Assembly: GCA_002314195.1 (NCBI GenBank)
Contig: DCCQ01000056.1
Location: 1 to 20,972, forward strand
Reading direction: 5' to 3'
Length of the DNA stretch: 20,972 nt
Origin: Bacteroidales bacterium UBA1077
Lineage (GTDB): Bacteria; Bacteroidota; Bacteroidia; Bacteroidales; UBA932
This document shows positions 15,905-20,972 of this stretch, in pieces. The notes below the pieces were generated by a model. The model ran no database searches and was not told the origin of the DNA. It saw only the letters and a program-made list of their open reading frames with translations. Position numbers and translations under genes: made by a program. How positions within the stretch are numbered: position 1 is the stretch's first letter; each line of letters begins with the position of its first letter.

Positions 15905-18730
15905 CTACTCGGCCTCGGTGGTTTCACCAGGCATCATCACGACCTCGACGAAATTGCCGGAGTTGTAGAGCCTAGCCGCGGCATCACGGATGGCGTCCTT
16001 GGTCATGCCATTTATAGCGGTCTCCCACTCCTTGTCGTAGTCGTAGCCGCTGCGGAAGTAGCGGAGCAGGTCTGACAGCCAGTAGGAGTTGTTGATCCTG
16101 CTTTCTGGTACGTTCTTCTTGAAATGTTCGACGGTCCTTGTGAACTGCTCATCGGTCGGGCCTTCCTCGGCGAGTTTCTTGAAACCGTCTTGAGCAAGGG
16201 CTCTGAGCTTCTCCGCGAGGGCCGGCTTGCAGTTGAAGTAAACCTGAAGGAGATACCTTCCATTAGGATCCTTGCGTGCATCAGCAACGGTGGATGCACC
16301 GTATGTTCCTCCCTCATCCTCACGGAGAGTGTCGGTGTAGATCTGGTCAAGAATGTAGCTGACAGCGCCGGCAAGGGTCTGATCCTTTACGGAGAACGGA
16401 CGGTAGTCGCTATAGACCTGAAGGACAGTGGTCAGCGGAGTCTCCATCTTCTGATTGAAGACATCGACCACCTTGCCCTTGACGAGCCGAGGCTGAACAT
16501 CAGCCCACTTGGCTGCCTTCTTGCCCTTAGGAAGAGAGCCGATGTATTTCTCTACCAATGGCTTGAGAGTCTCAAGGTTGACATCACCGACAATCACCAT
16601 TGTGGCTCCGGCCACATCAGCGAAGAGCTTGCGGTAGTTCTTCTCGATGGCCTGGAGGTTGGCCTTGCCAAGTTTCTCCATCGAAAGCACCTCGTTCCTT
16701 GGATCGTCATTATAGAGAACCTTGGTGAACCTCTTCTGGAAAGCGAAGTTAGGAGTGTTCTCTAAGTTCGGGAGCACGGCCTTTATCTGGGCGGTGGCGT
16801 TGTCGTATTCCTCCTGATCGAAACGAGGATCAGTAAACTCAAGGTAGAGAAGCTGGAAAGCGGTTTCCAGATCCTTTACGGAAGAGTTGCCGGAGATTCC
16901 GTTGTAAAGGTCATCAATGAAAGGATTGACACTGACCATCTTGCCTGAAAGCATCTTGGAAAGTTCGGTACCTTTGAATTTCGACACACCTTGCGCGCTC
17001 TGGAAGACACTGAATATGCTGCCGTCGAATGAAGGCAGATCCTCTGTCGGGATAAGGCTTTCTCCACCGGCCTTGTAGAAAGAGAACAGTATCTGATCCT
17101 TCTTGTACTCGGTAGGGAGAACGACAACCCTCGCACCGTTGGAGAGAACCCACTCTGTGGCACCGTAGATGGTCTTGGATGCCTTCTTAACCTTGCCTCC
17201 TACCAATGCGGTAGGATCCATCAATGGCTCGTTGGAGGTCTCTTCAACCGGGGCTTCAATCTCGGACTTCTTCACTTCCTCAACAACCTGAAGCAGTTGC
17301 TCTGTCGTCGGAGTAGCGATGCCTTCCTTCTCCGGACCGCTGTAGATGACGACAAGACTGTTCTGGTCAGCAAAGGCCTGAGTCAGAACCTGGTTCATGA
17401 CCTGAGCATTGATCTGACCGAAGATGGCCTTGACAAGCTCCAGTTTTGTCGCAGGCTCAAGGATGGCATAACTGCTAAAGAAATTGTTGATCAGAGGGTT
17501 GACAAACTCGCTGTTCTTACGGGTGTCAGCCTGATTGGCTGCCTTCTCATAATAAGCGATGATGTTGTCCTTGGCCCTGTTCACCTCACCTTCGGTGAAT
17601 CCGTATCTCTTCATTCTTTCAAGTTCGGTCACAAAAGCCTTGAATCCTCCGAGAATGTTGTCCTCCTTAAGGCTGACATTTCCGTCTGCACCCTCGATGA
17701 CCTCGCAGAGCTTGCCGAAACCGAAGCTGCCATAAAGGAATGGGGCATCTGCCTTGGACGTGATGTCATTGAAACGCTCGCTCATCACAGACTGCACCAC
17801 GTTCTCGATCAAGTCGTTCATCAGTCCTATAGCCGTTGCGTTCAGGGACTCATCACGCGACTCGCTTTCCCAGACCATCTCCACTGACGGAGACGTGGTC
17901 TCAGGGTCCGTTATCACGGCCACACGCGGCTCGGTGAACTCCTTGAACTGGATCTTCTCCTTGGCCTTAGGATTAACGGCGGCAGGAATGTCCGCGAATA
18001 TCGACTTGATCTTTCCTTCGACAGCGTCCACATCGATGTCTCCGACAACGATGACGGCCTGCATGTCAGGACGGTACCACGTCTGATAGAAGTTCACGAG
18101 ACTCTCCGGCTTGAAGGTCTCAAGGTTCTCCTTGCTTCCGATGAGTGTGCAGGTGGCGTATTTGGTGTCGCCATAGATGTAAGGAAGGGACTTCTCGAAA
18201 GTTCTCCACCCGGCGTTCCTGCGGGAACGTCTCTCCTCGATGATCACCGGACGCTCTTTATCAATCTCGGCAGGATCATTAGTCACGAAATGTGAATAGT
18301 CGTGAAGAATCAGAAGGCAGGTGTCCACAACCGATTCCCTTACCAAAGGAATGTTGTTGAGCATATATGTGGTCTGGTCAATGCCCGTGGAGGCGTTGAC
18401 ATTGCCGCCGAAAGAAGCACCGATGCTCTGGAGCCAGTTCAGTATGCCCTTCCCAGGAAAATTCTTGGTACCGTTGAAGCACATGTGCTCAAGGAAGTGC
18501 GCGAGACCGTCCTGGTCAGGAGTCTCCTGAATAGCTCCGACATTGGTGGCGAGGTAAAACTCAGCCCTGCCCGCCGGTTTGTCATTATGTCTGATGTAGT
18601 AGGTCAGACCGTTCTCCAGCTTGCCGATCTTGACCGCCGGGTCGTTCGGAAGCTGCTGCATCTGCGCGCTCGCCACGAATGCCGAAGCACTCAGAAGGAA
18701 AGCGGAGACTAAAATCAAAAATCTTTTCAT
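15905..18730 (-). CDS. Secreted M16-family (insulinase/pitrilysin) zinc peptidase
   Basis: Exported zinc peptidase of 941 residues, length typical of two-half M16 proteins. A signal peptide (cleavage near Ala22-Gln23) is followed by the active half with the inverted zinc motif HFLEH (His78, Glu81, His82) in GLAHFLEHMCFNGTKNF. The third ligand should be one of the Glu in ERPVIIEERRSRRN (about 159-172). The second half (from about residue 500) keeps the fold, with a MVIVGDVNLETLKPLVEKYIGSLP segment, but no zinc motif, as is normal for the family. M16 enzymes enclose and cut peptides or small unfolded proteins; in this phylum they are usually periplasmic. It lies 20 nt downstream of a small regulator gene and probably shares its transcript. 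Confidence 0.93.
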   Translation of the reverse strand: MKRFLILVSAFLLSASAFVASAQMQQLPNDPAVKIGKLENGLTYYIRHNDKPAGRAEFYLATNVGAIQETPDQDGLAHFLEHMCFNGTKNFPGKGILNWLQSIGASFGGNVNASTGIDQTTYMLNNIPLVRESVVDTCLLILHDYSHFVTNDPAEIDKERPVIIEERRSRRNAGWRTFEKSLPYIYGDTKYATCTLIGSKENLETFKPESLVNFYQTWYRPDMQAVIVVGDIDVDAVEGKIKSIFADIPAAVNPKAKEKIQFKEFTEPRVAVITDPETTSPSVEMVWESESRDESLNATAIGLMNDLIENVVQSVMSERFNDITSKADAPFLYGSFGFGKLCEVIEGADGNVSLKEDNILGGFKAFVTELERMKRYGFTEGEVNRAKDNIIAYYEKAANQADTRKNSEFVNPLINNFFSSYAILEPATKLELVKAIFGQINAQVMNQVLTQAFADQNSLVVIYSGPEKEGIATPTTEQLLQVVEEVKKSEIEAPVEETSNEPLMDPTALVGGKVKKASKTIYGATEWVLSNGARVVVLPTEYKKDQILFSFYKAGGESLIPTEDLPSFDGSIFSVFQSAQGVSKFKGTELSKMLSGKMVSVNPFIDDLYNGISGNSSVKDLETAFQLLYLEFTDPRFDQEEYDNATAQIKAVLPNLENTPNFAFQKRFTKVLYNDDPRNEVLSMEKLGKANLQAIEKNYRKLFADVAGATMVIVGDVNLETLKPLVEKYIGSLPKGKKAAKWADVQPRLVKGKVVDVFNQKMETPLTTVLQVYSDYRPFSVKDQTLAGAVSYILDQIYTDTLREDEGGTYGASTVADARKDPNGRYLLQVYFNCKPALAEKLRALAQDGFKKLAEEGPTDEQFTRTVEHFKKNVPESRINNSYWLSDLLRYFRSGYDYDKEWETAINGMTKDAIRDAAARLYNSGNFVEVVMMPGETTEAE

Positions 18731-18750
18731 ACTAATCTATATTAGGATTA

Positions 18751-18960
18751 TTATTGTTCATCAATATATTCAAGAATATCCCCGGGCTGGCAATCCAACG
18801 CCCTGCACACACCCTCCAAAGTGGAGAATCTGACGGCCTTTGCCTTTCCGGTCTTCAGAATGGAAAGGTTTGCGGGAGTGATCCCGATCTTCTCGGCAAG
18901 AACGGCGGAGGACATCTTCCGCTTTGCCAGCATCACGTCAACGTTAACTATAATTGGCAT
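18751..18960 (-). CDS. Small Cro/CI-type helix-turn-helix regulator upstream of M16 peptidase
   Basis: A 69-residue XRE-family (HTH_26, YozG-like) DNA-binding protein, MPIIVNVDVMLAKRK through CQPGDILEYIDEQ. It is about 75 percent identical to the regulator at 4751-4960 by direct comparison (17 differences in 69). The start was set at 18960 because it aligns with the MPIVV start of that paralogue and leaves a longer leader after the promoter; an ATG at 18966 would add Met-Phe. It precedes the M16 peptidase gene by 20 nt in the same direction, so it is probably first gene of a two-gene operon and may control itself and the peptidase. Its operator is not identified. Confidence 0.85.
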   Translation of the reverse strand: MPIIVNVDVMLAKRKMSSAVLAEKIGITPANLSILKTGKAKAVRFSTLEGVCRALDCQPGDILEYIDEQ

Positions 18961-18980
18961 AAACATTATCTTCTATAACG

Positions 18981-19012
18981 CAAACTTACTTCATTATTCT
19001 TGTTATTCCAAA
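18981..19012 (-). promoter_or_regulatory. Consensus promoter of the regulator-M16 operon
   Basis: Read on the - strand, TTTG (19012-19009), a 20-nt spacer and TAAGTTTG (18988-18981) match TTTG-N19-21-TAnnTTTG exactly. The transcript would start near 18975, leaving a leader of about 15 nt before the ATG at 18960, or under 10 nt before the one at 18966. This is the best promoter match in the window. Confidence 0.75.
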
Positions 19013-19046
19013 CTATTTTTATGTTTCTCGATAAGACTTAACGTAA

Positions 19047-19060
19047 ATGTAACAATACAT
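19047..19060. promoter_or_regulatory. Dyad in the divergent LysR/regulator intergenic region
   Basis: ATGTA and TACAT arms are separated by 4 nt (ACAA). The dyad lies 34 nt beyond the -33 box of the - strand promoter and 26 nt before the -7 box of the LysR gene, where an autoregulating LysR-type protein commonly binds. The spacing is T-N10-A rather than the classic T-N11-A, so the assignment is tentative. Confidence 0.3.
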
Positions 19061-19086
19061 AGAAATAGAAATTGAGGCAAAATTAC

Positions 19087-19094
19087 TAAATTTG
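19087..19094 (+). promoter_or_regulatory. -7 promoter element of the LysR-type gene
   Basis: TAAATTTG matches TAnnTTTG exactly and sits 20 nt before the LysR ATG at 19115, giving a leader of roughly 14 nt. No TTG lies at the expected 19-21 nt upstream; the nearest is at 19072-19074, which is too close. The promoter may depend on an activator or be weak. Confidence 0.4.
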
Positions 19095-19114
19095 TGGCAT
19101 TATAAGCGATTCTT

Positions 19115-19945
19115 ATGTTCGAGGATTTCAAACTGAAGGTCTTTATGGCAGTGGCCGAAAACGGCAGCTTCACCATCGCGGCGAAGGTGCTTGGCGTCAC
19201 ACAGCCTGCCGTGAGCCAGAACATAGCCGAACTTGAAAGGACCATGGGGACGGAACTGTTTACCAGAGGCCGAGGCGCTGTAACCCTGACAGCAGCAGGA
19301 ATCACTTTCAAGGAATATGCGGAAAAGATTCTGTACTGGTACTCAGCGGCAGGGCTGCTGTTCGGTCCTTCGGGAAGAATCACATCGAACAAACCAGTAA
19401 GAATCTCCGCTGACGGGTTCATCGCCAGCCATATCCTACCCGATGCTCTTGCTAAACTCTTGACTTTCAACCCATCCTTAGCGTTCTCAATTCGAAGCAA
19501 CTTCTCTGAGGAGGATTCTGACATAAAGATTTACGCCAAAAGGCACGTCATTGAGCCGTCATTCGAGGACATCGGCACATTCTTGTTCAGCGTGACAGCA
19601 TCAGCGGTCAGTTCCAACCCGGCATATTCAAAAATCACAGATCTGAAAGACCTTCCGCAGAGCGCCAGAGTTGCGGTTACGGAGACATATTCAGTGATTT
19701 TGTCGCTGGATCTGAAGGCACGCTTGGCAGTCGTGTCGGATTCAGCCGAAGCCATCGTGAAACTGGTGATGGACTCCCCTGACTTCATCGGCATCCTTCC
19801 GCTCCCTGCCGTACCGCAAGACATCATCACGCTGCCCGCCTCATTGCCTGGCCTGACTCTTGACGTGCATCTTGAAGCCTCGGGGGCCACAAATCCTATC
19901 GCCTCCGCCCTCCACCGCATCCTCTGCGACCAATATCCGGTTTAG
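19115..19945 (+). CDS. LysR-type transcriptional regulator
   Basis: A 276-residue LysR-family regulator. The N-terminal winged helix-turn-helix (about 1-62) contains FMAVAENGSFTIAAKVLGVTQPAVSQNIAELERTMG in overlapping family motifs, then TELFTRGRGAVTLTAAG. A linker helix and a substrate-binding-like effector domain (about 90-276) follow; the family fold there is expected but the sequence is divergent, and it is slightly shorter than the usual 290-310. It is divergent from the small regulator-M16 operon with a 154-nt shared intergenic region, a common arrangement in which a LysR protein controls its neighbour. The effector is unknown. Its stop lies only 4 nt from the stop of the convergent gene downstream, with no room for a terminator. 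Confidence 0.9.
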   Translation: MFEDFKLKVFMAVAENGSFTIAAKVLGVTQPAVSQNIAELERTMGTELFTRGRGAVTLTAAGITFKEYAEKILYWYSAAGLLFGPSGRITSNKPVRISADGFIASHILPDALAKLLTFNPSLAFSIRSNFSEEDSDIKIYAKRHVIEPSFEDIGTFLFSVTASAVSSNPAYSKITDLKDLPQSARVAVTETYSVILSLDLKARLAVVSDSAEAIVKLVMDSPDFIGILPLPAVPQDIITLPASLPGLTLDVHLEASGATNPIASALHRILCDQYPV

Positions 19946-19949
19946 GGGA

Positions 19950-20807
19950 CTAATCCTCCTTGCCTTCGAGGATCAATGAGACAAGGTCTTCGACATCATC
20001 GTTTGCCATCTCCAAATCAAACTCATCAGGATCATACGATTCTCCTTTCCGCAGCCCGAGCCATTCCTCATAGGAGGCCTTCTCTTCCGGATCATCAATC
20101 TTTCCGGACAGGATGTCAAGCATTTGCGCATAGCCCCAAACGCCACCGACATCTTCCGGAGGGCAGGCACCTTTGCCTGATGTCACACATATATCCTCAC
20201 CAAGCAAAGGTTCGTCACTGACCGACGAGACCCTGACATTGTGAATCCAGCCATCTCCGAAATCATATTCAAAAGAGATCGTGCTGCCTTTTTGAGGCAG
20301 AACGTCCGCGACGGCGACGGTCATTTCATCTATAGATCGTCTGTAACCAAAATCAAAACTTTCTTCAATATTCGCCCTGGAAGTATAATCCACACCGCCT
20401 TTGGTGAATTGAGAAAGATGATAACCAGCCCAACCGAATGCGGTGATGAGTATCTTCCCCAGATTCCCGAGCCAAAGGTTTGAAGGCACCTTGATCCGCC
20501 TGAACACCTTGACAGGACATTGTTCGATGGATGCGTACAATACGTACGTCTTCGATGGTTTGCTTGAGTCCACCAGCCGGTCGGCCTTTGATTCTCTCCG
20601 TCCTTTGGTTCCTCCGACTTTTCCCGAAGTTTGGATGTTTTTGGCATTTGCCGTAGTCGTCTCACCTCTACCTGCAGTAGGATACGCAGCCGCCTTGGCC
20701 TGCATCATGTCGAAGAACGAAACCATAAATGAGATTTCCCCCTCCGAAATACCCGGGTAATCTTTCCTGATCACCTCTTTGAGTTCGTCACGTTCCTTAT
20801 CTGTCAT
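19950..20807 (-). CDS. pRiA4b ORF-3-like protein (IS1096 TnpR-like family)
   Basis: A 285-residue cytoplasmic protein of the PRiA4_ORF3 family (PF07929). The family domain covers about residues 85-245: YVLYASIEQCPVKVFRRIKV, LGKILITAFGWAGYHLSQF, ISFEYDFGDGWIHNVRV and the signature GKGACPPEDVGGVWGY. An N-terminal helical segment (1-40, MTDKERDELKEVIRKDYPG) and a low-complexity basic linker (about 41-82) precede it, and an acidic tail (about 255-285) ends it. The family takes its name from a plasmid gene and from a passenger gene of IS1096, but its biochemical role is not established. No transposase or terminal repeat is visible here, so this copy looks like a resident chromosomal gene. It converges on the LysR gene with a 4-nt gap. 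Confidence 0.82.
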   Translation of the reverse strand: MTDKERDELKEVIRKDYPGISEGEISFMVSFFDMMQAKAAAYPTAGRGETTTANAKNIQTSGKVGGTKGRRESKADRLVDSSKPSKTYVLYASIEQCPVKVFRRIKVPSNLWLGNLGKILITAFGWAGYHLSQFTKGGVDYTSRANIEESFDFGYRRSIDEMTVAVADVLPQKGSTISFEYDFGDGWIHNVRVSSVSDEPLLGEDICVTSGKGACPPEDVGGVWGYAQMLDILSGKIDDPEEKASYEEWLGLRKGESYDPDEFDLEMANDDVEDLVSLILEGKED

Positions 20808-20930
20808 ATTGAAATAGCAGTATTTTCCGCAAGGTAGTCATTTTCTCCGGAATCCAAATGGGATGGCGACAAAATATTTTGAGCGTGATTTTCTCATATA
20901 TTCCTTCATCAATATTTTTACGATTGTCAG

Positions 20931-20961
20931 TTGTAAACTCGGCTATTCTTGTCTACTTTTG
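20931..20961 (+). promoter_or_regulatory. Promoter for a gene beyond the right edge
   Basis: A TTG at 20931-20933, a 20-nt spacer and TACTTTTG at 20954-20961 match the Bacteroidota consensus. It points out of the window and is divergent from the pRiA4b ORF-3-like gene. The 165 nt between that gene and the window end hold no coding region that I can support. Confidence 0.55.
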
Positions 20962-20972
20962 TAAAAAGATAC

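Noticed and set aside
16124..16765. 213-codon open frame on the + strand within the M16 gene
   Set aside because: Shadow of the M16 peptidase coding frame; no family similarity recognised.
1..20972. CRISPR arrays, tRNA or rRNA genes, phage or defence genes
   Set aside because: No direct-repeat arrays, cloverleaf-like sequences or recognisable phage or defence proteins were seen on either strand.

Overview
The window looks like a piece of a Bacteroidota chromosome, most likely Bacteroidales. The support is a hybrid two-component system, a SusC/SusD pair with lipoprotein signals, and promoters of the Bacteroidota TTTG-N19-21-TAnnTTTG type in several gaps. The genus cannot be fixed from the sequence. 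No RNA gene, CRISPR array, transposase or insertion sequence is visible.

Layout. (1) 23-2500, +: the C-terminal two thirds of a hybrid two-component regulator. Its N-terminal propeller is missing and every upstream frame is closed within 22 nt. (2) 2560-5062, +: a membrane operon with its own promoter, NfeD-like protein, flotillin and a small Cro/CI-type regulator, closed by a 16-bp hairpin. (3) 5157-13592, +: a four-gene operon of SusC-like transporter, SusD-like lipoprotein, a lipoprotein resembling a zinc peptidase family without its HExxH motif, and a large metzincin-like protease. Its three gaps are all exactly 11 nt and a hairpin terminator follows. (4) 13593-15864, +: a secreted tandem esterase with two complete Ser-Asp-His sets, ended by a terminator that may also serve the opposite strand. 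(5) 15905-19012, -: a second small regulator, a close paralogue of the one in (2), followed by a secreted M16 zinc peptidase. (6) 19087-20972: a LysR-type regulator (+) divergent from (5) and convergent, with a 4-nt gap, with a pRiA4b ORF-3-like gene (-). The right edge holds a promoter for a gene outside the window.

How the parts may work together (inference): the SusCD-protease operon looks suited to capturing and cutting peptides at the cell surface, and the M16 peptidase could process oligopeptides in the periplasm. The esterase would remove acyl groups from a substrate that cannot be named. The two related regulators sit in a flotillin operon and a peptidase operon, so the two may be controlled together. 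The truncated hybrid regulator is separated from the SusCD operon by another transcription unit and more likely served genes to the left.

Most genes belong to known families. The least ordinary points are the zinc-ligand-less peptidase-like lipoprotein beside an intact protease, the paralogous regulator pair, the double-headed esterase, and the broken start of the hybrid regulator.
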